From: Bacteroidota bacterium
GTDB taxonomy: Bacteria > Bacteroidota > Bacteroidia > Chitinophagales > Saprospiraceae
DNA length: 53,104 bases
Assembly (NCBI GenBank): GCA_024743405.1
Contig: JANSWP010000050.1
Location: 1 to 53,104, forward strand
Direction of reading: 5' to 3'
Shown here piece by piece: positions 6,734 to 16,016 of the stretch. Made by a program: the position numbers and the translations under genes. Within the stretch, counting starts at the first letter, position 1. Each line of letters begins with the position of its first letter. The notes under the pieces are model-generated. The model saw only the letters and a list, made by a program, of their open reading frames with translations, searched no databases and was not told where the DNA came from.

Positions 6734-9154
6734 CTAAAATTCGATTTTATAACTTAAATTTGGAATAAGTCCTAATTGTTCTTTTAAGACAATACCATCT
6801 TTTACCACATCATGGTAGTAATAAGCTTCATTCTTTCGATTAGTGACATTCTGAATATCAAGCGCTAATGTAGCAGTTGATTTTGGTTTATTCCACTTCC
6901 AATAAAATCTTACATCGGATCGAAAATAATCATTTAATTTTCTAGAAAAAGGATTAGGATCATTAGGATCTGGTTTTAATCCAGTAAATGGAGTGTATCG
7001 CATTCCACCTGCCAGAACTGCCCTAAGATTCATTCCAAATATTCTTGTCTTTGTGATTTTAGTTTTGTGAAACTCCTTTCCTGTTGTTAAGTTCAAAACA
7101 TAATTACCATTAAACCGAGTATCATGCTTTACATTATCAATGTCTTCATAGGTAGATCGATAAAGCGACCCAGATATTAAATAATAAAACTCATCAGAAA
7201 TGAATTTGTGAAGGGACAGGTCTATACCCACATTAGATGCGATACCTGAATTTATCATAACTGACTCCCCCTCTAAACGTGAACCAAGAATGCCTAATCC
7301 CATCCAATCAGTTCCTTCGGCAAAATTTATCAAAGAATAAGTTGATTGATTCTTTTTATGGAGCGGAATTTGAAAAATATTTTGGTTGTATAATTCAACC
7401 GTAAGTAGAGTTTTTGAATTCAAATAATTTTGATAGGATAAGACGGTGTGGGCAGTCCGAATAGGTTCTAAACCAGGGTTTCTTTTAATAAATTTCTCCC
7501 AATCAACAGCAAAAACTTCAGGCATAAAATATTGACTATGTACGCTACTTCGGAAACTTAAACTTTCCTTTTCATTAAACTTATAAGTCAATTGAAAACT
7601 TGGTTCAAAATAGGAAAATTTTGGGAAAGTATAATAAGACAGCCCTGCTCCAGTCTGTAATTCTAATTTTGAAGTGAGTTCTTTTCGCCAATTTACGTAT
7701 GGTCGAATAATCCAGCTAGACAGATTGCCAAAATGTTCATCAAATAAAGTAATACCCGAAATAAAACGAGCCTCGAAAGAACTAAAATCAGTTCTTTCAT
7801 AGGTTATACCCAGTCCATATTTCAAGTGACTCCCTTTCAATTTGCGGTCCATATTGGTTAAAAATGATAACTTCTTCCGTTCGAAATTATCGCTTTCGCC
7901 GTCTACAAAAATCTGATCTGGAGCAGCGGGAAAATCGCTTAACCATTCATTTTGGGAAGCAGAAAAAACCAAACTAGACGTCCAAAAAGAAGATCCTATA
8001 CCCAATTTGTGGCTTAAACCAATCGCTCCCATTTTAGAGTCGAAGCGAATATTCAACAGATCCTTTTCATACTCAACGTCTGCTGAATCTTTCCTTTCAA
8101 ATATATTTTTGCTCTTCCCTCCCATTCCAAATAAAGAAAACTCCCCTGCTTTTTTAGTTGGTATGTTCACATTAAAAGACAAGTCTTGAAAATTAATTTC
8201 CTCATCTCCAAAATCAACCCCCATAGAAGTCAATAACCCCACAAAAGAATACCTGTAATTGATTAAAAAAGAAGCATCTGTCGAATCAGAAAAAGGACCT
8301 TCGGCTGCTAAAGTCAACCCAATCAATCCTATTTTTGCAGTAAACTCATGCTCTTCATCATTCCCTTTTCGCAACCTCATATCCATGACCCCACCAAGCG
8401 CATTTCCATATTCTACAGGAAATGCCCCTGTCCAAAGGGTAGAGGTACCTAGCATTTGTGCACTTAATATATTCACTCCTCCACCATTTAGTGTTGCCCG
8501 ATCACTAGAAGCACCCGCATTAGAAAGGTGATTTGGATTGACTATTTCTACACCTTCTAACCGCCATTGCATTGCATTTGGAGAATTTCCTCTAATAGAA
8601 ATGCCATTGGCTTGATCATTCAGACTTACGACTCCTGGATAAGACATTGCCAATCTAACGGGATCATTGAAGGTAGCAGGAAAACGAAAAGTTTCTTCCA
8701 CAGTAATGGTATGAGCACTTAGCTTTTGTAAAGCTTCGACCTCTCTTCCTGCCGCCGTTATAATTATTGGATTCAGTAATTCTGGATTCTCCCTAAGCCA
8801 AATATCTTGAATGAATTCTTTGCCGGATTCCAACAAAATTTCATTGATAACTATTGTTTCATAACCCAAGAATCTAACCTCCATCCAGTATCTACCTAAG
8901 GGTAATTTATCAAACCGGTATTGGCCTTTTTCATCAGTAGTTGTACCTATGAAAACACTGTCTTTCCATAATTCTACCGTTGCTCCCACTAATAATTGAT
9001 GGGATCCTAAATCTTGAATTTCACCTCTAATTGTCTGAGTCGGAAGCACCTGAACTTTATCTTTTTGAGCGAAAAGACCAAGTGAACTAAATAAAAGTGA
9101 CAATAGAAAAATGGTAAATTTAGGACTTAGCCTATAACTCAACTGGATGCTCAT
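6734..9154 (-). CDS. TonB-dependent receptor with carboxypeptidase-regulatory-like N-terminal domain
   Basis: An outer-membrane active transporter of about 806 residues. From the ATG at 9154 it has a normal signal peptide (n-region MSIQLSYRLSPK, a hydrophobic core, then GLFAQ). In-frame starts further upstream up to 9265 would place 37 extra residues before it, so 9154 is preferred; 9181 is the next choice. The first mature domain (IRGEIQDLGSHQLLVGATVE to about FLGYETIVI) is the carboxypeptidase-regulatory-like fold. The plug follows, with PGVVSLNDQANGISIRGNSP and GVEIVNPNHLS. The remainder is beta-barrel, ending in NLSYKIEF with the terminal aromatic Phe expected for BAM recognition. No SusD partner is adjacent, so the substrate is unknown and this is probably not a classic glycan-uptake locus. 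Confidence 0.88.
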   Translation of the reverse strand: MSIQLSYRLSPKFTIFLLSLLFSSLGLFAQKDKVQVLPTQTIRGEIQDLGSHQLLVGATVELWKDSVFIGTTTDEKGQYRFDKLPLGRYWMEVRFLGYETIVINEILLESGKEFIQDIWLRENPELLNPIIITAAGREVEALQKLSAHTITVEETFRFPATFNDPVRLAMSYPGVVSLNDQANGISIRGNSPNAMQWRLEGVEIVNPNHLSNAGASSDRATLNGGGVNILSAQMLGTSTLWTGAFPVEYGNALGGVMDMRLRKGNDEEHEFTAKIGLIGLTLAAEGPFSDSTDASFLINYRYSFVGLLTSMGVDFGDEEINFQDLSFNVNIPTKKAGEFSLFGMGGKSKNIFERKDSADVEYEKDLLNIRFDSKMGAIGLSHKLGIGSSFWTSSLVFSASQNEWLSDFPAAPDQIFVDGESDNFERKKLSFLTNMDRKLKGSHLKYGLGITYERTDFSSFEARFISGITLFDEHFGNLSSWIIRPYVNWRKELTSKLELQTGAGLSYYTFPKFSYFEPSFQLTYKFNEKESLSFRSSVHSQYFMPEVFAVDWEKFIKRNPGLEPIRTAHTVLSYQNYLNSKTLLTVELYNQNIFQIPLHKKNQSTYSLINFAEGTDWMGLGILGSRLEGESVMINSGIASNVGIDLSLHKFISDEFYYLISGSLYRSTYEDIDNVKHDTRFNGNYVLNLTTGKEFHKTKITKTRIFGMNLRAVLAGGMRYTPFTGLKPDPNDPNPFSRKLNDYFRSDVRFYWKWNKPKSTATLALDIQNVTNRKNEAYYYHDVVKDGIVLKEQLGLIPNLSYKIEF

Positions 9155-9310
9155 TAATAACTTTTTTATCCGATGCAGCATATTTAAGATAATTCTTGTA
9201 ATATATGTATCTCTTCGTGTACTAACTTTCATTAAATGTTTTTTTTGGAAAATTGGAAGGCGCAAAAGTAGAAAGGATTTGGGAATCAGAAATTGAAATA
9301 AGAAAGGAAT

Positions 9311-11149
9311 TTAGTCGGTAAAGGTTTCAATCTTCAAATTATCAATAAGAATGGGTCTTTTACCTTCTGAATTCCAAAAATAAATCTCCACATTATCAAC
9401 GGTGGGATCCGGTATTTCCACATCAAAATAAATAGTTCTGGTCTGTCCATCAAACAAGAGTCTTTGTAGACGAATAAGCCGCTCTTTGACCGTTTTTTCT
9501 CCTTGTTTAAGTTTCACCACCGTTTGGGTCATTTTCCAAGTTGTATGCTCTTTTTCTCCAATTCTACAATCAAAATTTACCCGCACCCAGCCTTTTTGTG
9601 AACCCAATAAAGAAACATTAAAACTAGGACTAAATTGGTTCTCCTTATTTAAACAAATAGATTTTTGTCCCGATATTGGCGCTAACTTACTATTCATTAT
9701 AATCGTATCTGATTCAAAATCGTCCTCATAAATCACTTTTATTTGCTTTCTTTCACCAGTGAATGCTTCATCTGTGTCCAATAATTTCTGCGCGTCAATT
9801 CCTGGCTTAAAGGTGCCCAATATTCGCCAAAAATAAGCCTTTGTCATCACACCTTGTTTCAATAAAGCTCCTTCATGGGCTTGATGAGTCCACCATAAAT
9901 TGTAAAAACAAAACAAAATGAGAACACTACCCAAAATCCATTTCAAAAAAGCTTTATTTAGCATCCAGCTCAGAAAGGCACAAAAAGGAAAAGCCAAAAC
10001 CACATAACTTTGTACCATCGCCCGAATACCTAATCCTCCACCATAAAGCCATTCATTCCAGGCAAAAGTGATATAAATAAATGCCAATGAAAAAAGAAAA
10101 GTCACCCCAAAAATTGATTGCCTCTTTTTAAATAAAAAGTAAAAACCCACCAAGGAAAAAATCATCATCGGTGAATAAATTAACCAACCCGATTTATAAG
10201 AAAAAAGCCCCTCCAATAAATGCGGACTTAACCAGCTAAATCCTTGGTCTTGGTAACTATATACAATCCAATTTCCAGTAGCGTATTTCCAATATATTAA
10301 TTGAATACTTCCAATGGTCAATGTTAAGAATGTCGCTATTAAATATTTGGGATAATGAGTCTTTAAAACTTGAAGTCGATTGGCAAATATGCTTCGAACT
10401 CCTTCATTAAATCCAAATTCTGAGGTCTTGTTAATCCATAAAATTGGAATCAAGCATGCCAAAATTTCAGTTGGTCGAGTAAGTGCCATCAAGCCTAGAA
10501 GCCCACCAACAAAAAAAGCTTTTTTGTAAGTCGGTTTTTCATAAAATTGAATGGTTTGCCATATCAAAAGCGCATAAAGGGTAAATAAATAATTGTGAGC
10601 CATTGCCCCATTTATGGCGGCATAATCCAAATAGTTAGTCCCAAAAACAATACAAAAAATAGTAATTGCGGTAGGCCATTCTTCAAAATATTTAAATAAA
10701 ATCTTCCTTAAAAACCAAAGCCCGATAAAAGCAATTAGTAAACTCCCCAAACTAATTGCCATCTGATAAGGCAACGAAAATCCGTCTGCTTCAAAAGCAT
10801 CACTTGAACTAGCAACTAAGTGGGCAATTCCAAAAAATGGCAAATACTGAATCGCCATGCCACTAGAATATTTCATTACATAATTACCCGATTGCTCATG
10901 TTGGAAGGCTTGCAGGAAACTCCAGGTTGGATGGTATTTCTTAATAATCTCATCTTTAAATTCTAGTTTCTTCGCGTCCTTATAAATCAAAAAAGCAGGT
11001 AAATAAAAATAATAACCTGACACATCCCAACTCAAAGTCGCCTCTGTCTGTGGCATTTTCCATTTTGGGTAATACACACAGGACACTAGCGTCATAAAAA
11101 TCACACTAATCCAAAAGGCTGAAATGGAAGGTGTCAGGCGATTGATCAT
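9311..11149 (-). CDS. Multi-pass membrane protein, glycosyltransferase GT-C-like
   Basis: A 612-residue protein with roughly eleven or twelve predicted membrane helices (first at about residues 9-27) followed by a soluble C-terminal region (about 470-612) that reads as a beta-sandwich and ends EIYFWNSEGKRPILIDNLKI. After the first helix an extracytoplasmic loop contains EATLSWDVSGYYFYLPAFL; an acidic residue in this first loop is a hallmark of GT-C mannosyltransferase-like enzymes, which use polyprenyl-phosphate sugars. The assignment is by topology only and no family signature is certain. Its ATG overlaps the TAA of the upstream isomerase-like gene (TAATG), so the two are translationally coupled and likely act together. 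Confidence 0.6.
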   Translation of the reverse strand: MINRLTPSISAFWISVIFMTLVSCVYYPKWKMPQTEATLSWDVSGYYFYLPAFLIYKDAKKLEFKDEIIKKYHPTWSFLQAFQHEQSGNYVMKYSSGMAIQYLPFFGIAHLVASSSDAFEADGFSLPYQMAISLGSLLIAFIGLWFLRKILFKYFEEWPTAITIFCIVFGTNYLDYAAINGAMAHNYLFTLYALLIWQTIQFYEKPTYKKAFFVGGLLGLMALTRPTEILACLIPILWINKTSEFGFNEGVRSIFANRLQVLKTHYPKYLIATFLTLTIGSIQLIYWKYATGNWIVYSYQDQGFSWLSPHLLEGLFSYKSGWLIYSPMMIFSLVGFYFLFKKRQSIFGVTFLFSLAFIYITFAWNEWLYGGGLGIRAMVQSYVVLAFPFCAFLSWMLNKAFLKWILGSVLILFCFYNLWWTHQAHEGALLKQGVMTKAYFWRILGTFKPGIDAQKLLDTDEAFTGERKQIKVIYEDDFESDTIIMNSKLAPISGQKSICLNKENQFSPSFNVSLLGSQKGWVRVNFDCRIGEKEHTTWKMTQTVVKLKQGEKTVKERLIRLQRLLFDGQTRTIYFDVEIPDPTVDNVEIYFWNSEGKRPILIDNLKIETFTD

Positions 11150-12201
11150 TATAATCCAATTATCTTGCGATTCAATTCCTCATCAGCTCCACCGCCTGCA
11201 AAATCATCGAATGCCTTTTCCGTTACTTCAATAATATGCTTTTGTATAAAAGGAGCACCTTCTCGAGCTCCTTGTTCTGGAGACTTAATGCAACACTCCC
11301 ACTCCATCACAGCCCAACCATCGTATCCATATTGAGATAGTTTGGTAAAGATGTTTTTGAAATCCACCTGACCATCACCTAATGAACGGAATCTTCCGGC
11401 TCGATTAATCCAACTTTGAAAGCCTCCATAAACACCTTGTCGTCCAGTAGAATTGAATTCTGCATCCTTCACATGGAACATTTTAATAAAATCTTTATAA
11501 ATATCAATGAATGCGAGGTAATCCAATTGTTGCAAAACAAAATGGCTCGGATCATATAATATATTAACCCTTTTATGATTGCCTGTGGCTTCTCGAAACA
11601 TTTCAAAGGTCACGCCATCATGGACATCTTCTCCTGGATGAATTTCATAACAAACATCCACACCTACTTCCTCGGCAACGTTTAGAATCGGTTCCCATCG
11701 CTTAGCCAATTCTTTGAAACCTGTTTCAACCAATCCTTCAGGTCGCTGGGGCCAAGGATACATGGTATGCCAAATTAATGCGCCTGAAAAACTAACATGA
11801 ACATCAATGCCTAAATTTCGACTCGCACGCAATGCCCACATAACTTGTTGCTTTGCCCATTCGGTTCTAGCTTTTGGGTTATTGTGGTATTCTGCAGGTG
11901 CAAATGCATTAAACTGGAGATCATAGGCTGGATGTACCGCTACTAATTGACCTTGTAAATGAGTAGAAAGTTCTGTTATTTCAAGTCCATGCTCTCCAAC
12001 TTTCCCTTTGAGCTCATCACAATAGTTTTTACTTTCCGCAGCGGTTTTCAGATCAATAAGGCGAGATTCCCAAGTTGGAATTTGAACACCTTTGTACCCT
12101 AAGTCAGCTGCCCATTTACAGATGTTTTCTAATGAATTGAAAGGTGCTTCGTCACCCATAAATTGCGCCAAGAAAATGGCAGGTCCTTTTATAGTTTTCA
12201 T
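11149..12201 (-). CDS. Sugar phosphate isomerase/epimerase family protein (xylose isomerase-like TIM barrel)
   Basis: A 350-residue protein of the AP-endonuclease-2/xylose-isomerase-like superfamily. Metal-ligand motifs occur in the expected order: CYEIHPGED (Glu), NILYDPSHFVLQ (Asp/His), MFHVKDAEF (His) and AVMEWECC (Glu). The start MKTIKGPAIFLAQFMGDEAPF and the block HVSFSGALIWHTMYPWPQRP are typical of the Bacteroidota and Planctomycetes subgroup usually annotated as sugar phosphate isomerase/epimerase; the true substrate is not readable. No signal peptide, so cytoplasmic. It is the first gene of a two-gene unit with the membrane protein at 9311-11149 and is divergent from the acyltransferase gene, with a 92-bp shared upstream region. 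Confidence 0.86.
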   Translation of the reverse strand: MKTIKGPAIFLAQFMGDEAPFNSLENICKWAADLGYKGVQIPTWESRLIDLKTAAESKNYCDELKGKVGEHGLEITELSTHLQGQLVAVHPAYDLQFNAFAPAEYHNNPKARTEWAKQQVMWALRASRNLGIDVHVSFSGALIWHTMYPWPQRPEGLVETGFKELAKRWEPILNVAEEVGVDVCYEIHPGEDVHDGVTFEMFREATGNHKRVNILYDPSHFVLQQLDYLAFIDIYKDFIKMFHVKDAEFNSTGRQGVYGGFQSWINRAGRFRSLGDGQVDFKNIFTKLSQYGYDGWAVMEWECCIKSPEQGAREGAPFIQKHIIEVTEKAFDDFAGGGADEELNRKIIGL

Positions 12202-12293
12202 TGATTGAGAATTTGATTATAAATAAAAAGAGGCGGAAAATAGGGATTTTTTATATTTTGGGTCGCTTCTTTTTTATAAGAAAATAAAACAAA

Positions 12294-13409
12294 ATGAAAC
12301 CAACTCAAAGACTCCTTTCCTTAGACGTTTTCCGAGGCATGACCATTGCTCTAATGATATTAGTCAATAATCCTGGTTCTTGGTCAACTGTTTATGCTCC
12401 ATTTTTGCACGCCGATTGGCATGGATGCACACCAACCGACTTAGTTTTTCCATTTTTTGTTTTCATTATGGGGGTTTCCATTTCATTGGCATTAACAAAA
12501 AGGAAAGAACGAGGGGACAATCAAAAGGCTATTTATATAAAAATTTTAAAACGGACATTCTTAATTTTCCTAATCGGACTTCTTTTACATGCCATTCCTT
12601 ATTTCAACCTTAGTTCATTACGCATTCCTGGTGTCCTCCAAAGGATTGCGGTCGTTTATGGTGTTTGTGCCATCATTTTTATGAGGAATAATCTAAAAGC
12701 TCAAGTTTGGATTACTGCTGGAATCTTGTTGGGATATTGGGCATTAATGGCGCTGGTTCCAGTACCAGGGCATGGTCCAGCTAATTTCGAGGTGGGAACC
12801 AATTTATCAGCCTGGTTAGATAATCAACTACTTGCAGGTCATATGTGGAGTCAAACCAAAACATGGGATCCAGAAGGAGTATTAAGTACACTTGGTACAA
12901 TTGGTACAGGCATGCTTGGTGTTTTTACGGGTACTTGGCTTCGCCAAAAAATGGATGATTATCAAAAACTCGTGGGGCTATTTGCCGTTGGTGCAATTTT
13001 GATTGTTGGTGGACTCACATGGGATTTAGCCTTTCCTATAAATAAGAAAATTTGGACGAGTTCTTATACCCTTTATACTGGAGGCTTAGCTTTGCAAGCA
13101 TTAGCCCTAACTTACTGGTTGACAGATGTTTTAAACTATAAAAAATGGACAAAACCATTCGTTATTTTTGGAATGAACCCCTTATTTCTTTATGCGCTAT
13201 CTGGTCTTTTAGCAAAGCTTTTAATTTATACAAAATGGGATATTGGCAATGGAGACTCACAGTCCCTCTGGGGTTATATCTATTCGAACCTATTTGAGTC
13301 ATTACTATCCCCTTATAATGCCTCTTTGGCTTTTGCAATTTCTTTTGTCTTGATTCATTTGGGCGTAGGATGGTTTTTATACAAAAAGAAGATTTTTATT
13401 AAGGTTTAG
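12294..13409 (+). CDS. Heparan-alpha-glucosaminide N-acetyltransferase-like membrane acyltransferase (NagX/DUF5009 type)
   Basis: A 371-residue integral membrane protein with about ten helices. The opening block RLLSLDVFRGMTIALMILVN followed by NPGSWSTVYAPFLHADWHG and CTPTDLVFPFFVFIMGVSIS is the conserved beginning of the HGSNAT/NagX (COG4299) family. The conserved histidines of the first loop (LHADWHGC), thought to carry the acetyl group in HGSNAT, are present. Family members acetylate glucosamine-containing glycans across a membrane; bacterial NagX is linked to chitin or N-acetylglucosamine use. The ATG follows an A-rich leader (aaaataaaacaaaATG). It is divergent from the isomerase gene and followed by a small repeated hairpin element. 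Confidence 0.85.
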   Translation: MKPTQRLLSLDVFRGMTIALMILVNNPGSWSTVYAPFLHADWHGCTPTDLVFPFFVFIMGVSISLALTKRKERGDNQKAIYIKILKRTFLIFLIGLLLHAIPYFNLSSLRIPGVLQRIAVVYGVCAIIFMRNNLKAQVWITAGILLGYWALMALVPVPGHGPANFEVGTNLSAWLDNQLLAGHMWSQTKTWDPEGVLSTLGTIGTGMLGVFTGTWLRQKMDDYQKLVGLFAVGAILIVGGLTWDLAFPINKKIWTSSYTLYTGGLALQALALTYWLTDVLNYKKWTKPFVIFGMNPLFLYALSGLLAKLLIYTKWDIGNGDSQSLWGYIYSNLFESLLSPYNASLAFAISFVLIHLGVGWFLYKKKIFIKV

Positions 13410-13490
13410 GCTCATTCGCCTGTTTGTTTTTCCATTTACATTGGCAAAAGTTTTTTCATGTATAAGCCATGAAAATCAAGAAACTCTATT
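13410..13490 (+). repeat. Small intergenic repeat G1 (hairpin)
   Basis: This segment starts directly at the acyltransferase stop codon. It resembles 27136-27212 over about 75 bp, with the shared blocks CTCATTCG-CTGTTTG-TTTTCC, TTGGCAAA and GTTTTTTCA. The second half folds as TTTTCATG-TATAAGC-CATGAAAA (an 8-bp perfect stem, about 13453-13475). It could act as a terminator for the acyltransferase mRNA, or be a short repeat of its own. No U-run of convincing length follows. Confidence 0.6.
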
Positions 13491-13536
13491 GAAATTGGTT
13501 AGGATTTTGCTTTATAGAAGGACAAAATGACCATAA

Positions 13537-13908
13537 ATGAAATTAAAGGTTCTGACCCTATTATATCTTCTTTCTTTTATTGGAATCGTCTTTTTAGCGA
13601 GTTCGGGTTCACCCTTAAGTTTCGTCATTTATGCAAAATTAAAATGCATCCCATTCTATGACAAAATCTTACACTTTTTCCTTTTAGGAGGGATGACTTT
13701 TTTAGTCAACACTTCTTTTTCAACAAAAAAAATAAACATAGGGAGGTTTGCAGTACTCCTTGGAACGCTGATTATTGGTACGATTATCACATTTGAAGAA
13801 TTTAGTCAAATATTCTTACCACACCGCAATTTTGAAATAATGGATTTGATTTGTAATTATGCAGGAATTTTAGCGGGAAGTTTCATTTCCCAAAATAAAA
13901 TAACCTAA
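13537..13908 (+). CDS. VanZ-like family membrane protein
   Basis: A 123-residue protein with about four membrane helices. The block FYDKILHFFLLGGMTFLV (about 43-60) matches the conserved D-K-x-x-H-F segment of the VanZ-like family; the following FEEFSQIF and the late NYAGILAGSFI also fit. VanZ confers teicoplanin resistance in enterococci, but most family members in Bacteroidota have no known role, so no resistance function is implied. The stop is 4 bp before the TTG start of the methyltransferase gene, so the two probably share a transcript. Confidence 0.78.
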   Translation: MKLKVLTLLYLLSFIGIVFLASSGSPLSFVIYAKLKCIPFYDKILHFFLLGGMTFLVNTSFSTKKINIGRFAVLLGTLIIGTIITFEEFSQIFLPHRNFEIMDLICNYAGILAGSFISQNKIT

Positions 13909-13912
13909 TAAT

Positions 13913-14632
13913 TTGAAGAAATCAACACCTTTTCAATTCAAACAATTCTCCGTTTCACAAGACCGATGTCCAATGAAAGTTGGTACAGACGGAGTGCTTT
14001 TAGGTGCTTGGGCTGATGGTGATGATACCAATAAAATTTTGGACATTGGAACCGGTACAGGTCTCATTGCTCTTATGATGGCTCAAAGATCAAAAAAGGC
14101 AAAAATTCATGCCGTTGAAATTGATCAAAATGCCTTTGAACAAGCAAAAGAAAACGCTCAAAACGTTCCATGGAGTGAAAGAATTGAAATATTCCATGAT
14201 TCAATTCAAGATTTTGCCAAGACTTCATTTGACACTTATGATCTTATTGTAAGTAATCCGCCCTTCTTTTCTGGTGGCACTTTTTCTGGTAATCAAGATA
14301 GACTTAGCGTGCGGCATACTATTAAATTACCTCATGGAGATTTATTGGCTGTTGCAAGAAAATTGCTTGCTAAAGACGGAAAATTTTGTCTGATCTTACC
14401 CTTTATGGAAGGGTTGAGGTTTCAAGAAATGGCAAAACAGTACAATCTTTTCTGTACGAAAACTTTAGCAGTAAAACCCTTAGAAAACAAGCCTGTAGAA
14501 AGGTTACTTCTACAATTTGAAAAAACCGAAAAGGATTTAATTCAGGAAAATTTAATTATTCAAACCGAGGGAAGAAACAATTGGACAGAGGCTTATATTG
14601 AATTGACAGGTGATTTTTATTTAAAAATGTAA
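13913..14632 (+). CDS. trmN6: tRNA1(Val) (adenine(37)-N6)-methyltransferase family protein
   Basis: A SAM-dependent methyltransferase expected to methylate N6 of A37 in tRNA1(Val). Motif I DIGTGTG is at residues 44-50, the acidic end of the second strand is at AVEID (about 67-71), and the adenine-N6 catalytic motif NPPF is at 115-118. The N-terminal part FKQFSVSQDRCPMKVGTDGVLLG is characteristic of the YfiC/TrmN6 family. At 239 residues it is of normal length. The start is a TTG at 13913 (TTG AAG AAA TCA): it is the only in-frame start that keeps the conserved FxFKxFxV opening, which begins about eight residues later. It converges on the DedA gene with 43 bp between stops. Confidence 0.88.
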   Translation: MKKSTPFQFKQFSVSQDRCPMKVGTDGVLLGAWADGDDTNKILDIGTGTGLIALMMAQRSKKAKIHAVEIDQNAFEQAKENAQNVPWSERIEIFHDSIQDFAKTSFDTYDLIVSNPPFFSGGTFSGNQDRLSVRHTIKLPHGDLLAVARKLLAKDGKFCLILPFMEGLRFQEMAKQYNLFCTKTLAVKPLENKPVERLLLQFEKTEKDLIQENLIIQTEGRNNWTEAYIELTGDFYLKM

Positions 14633-14675
14633 ATAGGAATACGGTCAAAATAAATTTATATTCTGTCCGCGTTCG

Positions 14676-15308
14676 TTACACTTTTTTCAATTTAAAAAGA
14701 CTGGTGACCAATTTATACAAAAACGGGATAACCGTTAAAATCATGACTATTGAAAAAATCAAAACAAAATTCTCTCTTAAAATTGGAATACCACCAATAA
14801 AATAACCTCCAACAGTAAAAATCAAAACCCAGAGAATAGCACCGATTAAATTAAATTTATTAAACAGCTTAAAAGACATCGCCGAAAGCCCTGCAACAAA
14901 TGGCACATAAGTACGCACAATAGGGAAAAAACGACTTACCATTACTGCCATATCACCATGCTTCTCAAAAAAATCGTGAGAATTATTAATGTATTTATGG
15001 AAATATTTATTCTTTGTTTTCATAATGCGTTCACCAATATAACGTCCAACAAAAAAATTAACAACGTTACCCAAAATTGCCGCAATAATCAATAAGGGAG
15101 TCAACCATAGGATATTCAGACTTCCAGTAGCCGAGATAACACCGACTGTCAAAAGGAGTCCATCTCCAGGGAAAAAAGGGGTAATGATCAATCCCGTTTC
15201 ACAAAATATGATCAGGAATAAGATTAGATAAGTTAGCGTCCCATAATCCTGAATATAAGTTAAAATAGCAGTCTCTGTGTTCGTAATCAATTCTAAAATC
15301 TCCGTCAT
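14676..15308 (-). CDS. DedA family membrane protein
   Basis: A 210-residue inner-membrane protein. The DedA/SNARE-associated pattern is present: FCETGLIITPFFPGDGLLLT (conserved glutamate and P-G-D), GRYIGERI, then FFEKHGDMAVMVSRFFPIVR with TYVPFVAGLSAMSFKLFNKF. The arginine after the F-F-E-K-H-G block and the F-R-P-type loop are the essential residues known for DedA proteins. Some family members flip undecaprenyl phosphate or phospholipids (UptA, DedA groups); which lipid this one handles cannot be decided. About five membrane segments. It stands in a minus-strand row with the phosphatase and cytidylate kinase genes but with about 40-bp gaps. Confidence 0.88.
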   Translation of the reverse strand: MTEILELITNTETAILTYIQDYGTLTYLILFLIIFCETGLIITPFFPGDGLLLTVGVISATGSLNILWLTPLLIIAAILGNVVNFFVGRYIGERIMKTKNKYFHKYINNSHDFFEKHGDMAVMVSRFFPIVRTYVPFVAGLSAMSFKLFNKFNLIGAILWVLIFTVGGYFIGGIPILRENFVLIFSIVMILTVIPFLYKLVTSLFKLKKV

Positions 15309-15350
15309 CAGTCAAATAAATTCATGGTGAATTGTAAAAATACGAAAGAA

Positions 15351-15998
15351 TCATAGTTTTGAATTTAGGATTAATAATTCATTCGCATAATACAGGATAT
15401 AAAAACATTCTCTACCAATATGATGAACTCGCTCATCATATTTCTCAGATTCTAATTCAGTATTATCAAATCGTTTTGGATCCTCAAAGGGGAGGGAAAA
15501 CCGGGCATCGGCACCTGGTATAAATGGACAACCTTCATCCGCTTCGTTACAAACCATTATCGCCGCAAAATCTTTTTTAGGATTAGGATCCTCATCATAT
15601 TTCTTCGAAAAAAGCTCATTCTTAGAATCATAATCCCAAACGTATATTGGGTTGGATCCTGATGTTTTCTGTGTTATTTTTAATCCTACCCTATTCAAAG
15701 CTGCAACTGACCGATAATTAAAAGCGGTCGCTTCTGTGCCTCCAGAATAGGTATCAAAATCCTCATATTCATACCACATAGACGCCATTTTCAACCATAA
15801 TTGGCCGATATGACTTCTCCTTGAATTATGGGTACAAATGACAATAATTTTTACTGGTAGTTTATACTGTTTTTTATTAACAAGGTATTGGGAAACTTGT
15901 TGAAGGAGTAGTTTGCGTTCATTTGAAATCAACTCAAATTCAGACTCGAATTTTTTAATAATCTTTGTCAAACGCTCAGTAAAATGGTGTTGATTCAT
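15351..15998 (-). CDS. Low-molecular-weight protein-tyrosine-phosphatase / arsenate-reductase-like protein
   Basis: A 215-residue protein. The phosphate-binding P-loop C-X5-R-S is complete: CTHNSRRS with Cys55, Arg61 and Ser62, inside IIVICTHNSRRSHIGQLWLK. A later LPFEDPKRFD supplies the acidic loop typical of LMW-phosphatase-fold arsenate reductases. Compared with a standard LMW phosphatase (about 155 aa) it carries about 50 extra N-terminal helical residues and an insertion around DYDSKNELFSKKYDEDPNPK. Bacteroidota genomes commonly carry this longer form, usually annotated as protein-tyrosine-phosphatase. Whether it reduces arsenate or acts on phosphoprotein is not readable; no ars genes are adjacent. 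It ends 18 bp upstream of the cmk stop codon's complement and may be co-transcribed with cmk. Confidence 0.82.
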   Translation of the reverse strand: MNQHHFTERLTKIIKKFESEFELISNERKLLLQQVSQYLVNKKQYKLPVKIIVICTHNSRRSHIGQLWLKMASMWYEYEDFDTYSGGTEATAFNYRSVAALNRVGLKITQKTSGSNPIYVWDYDSKNELFSKKYDEDPNPKKDFAAIMVCNEADEGCPFIPGADARFSLPFEDPKRFDNTELESEKYDERVHHIGRECFYILYYANELLILNSKL

Positions 15999-16016
15999 TA
16001 TTGAATTTTATAAATC

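Noticed and set aside
6462-6737. Plus-strand ORF of 91 codons
   Set aside because: It reads through elements E and C1 and overlaps the end of the TonB receptor gene; sequence explained by the repeats.
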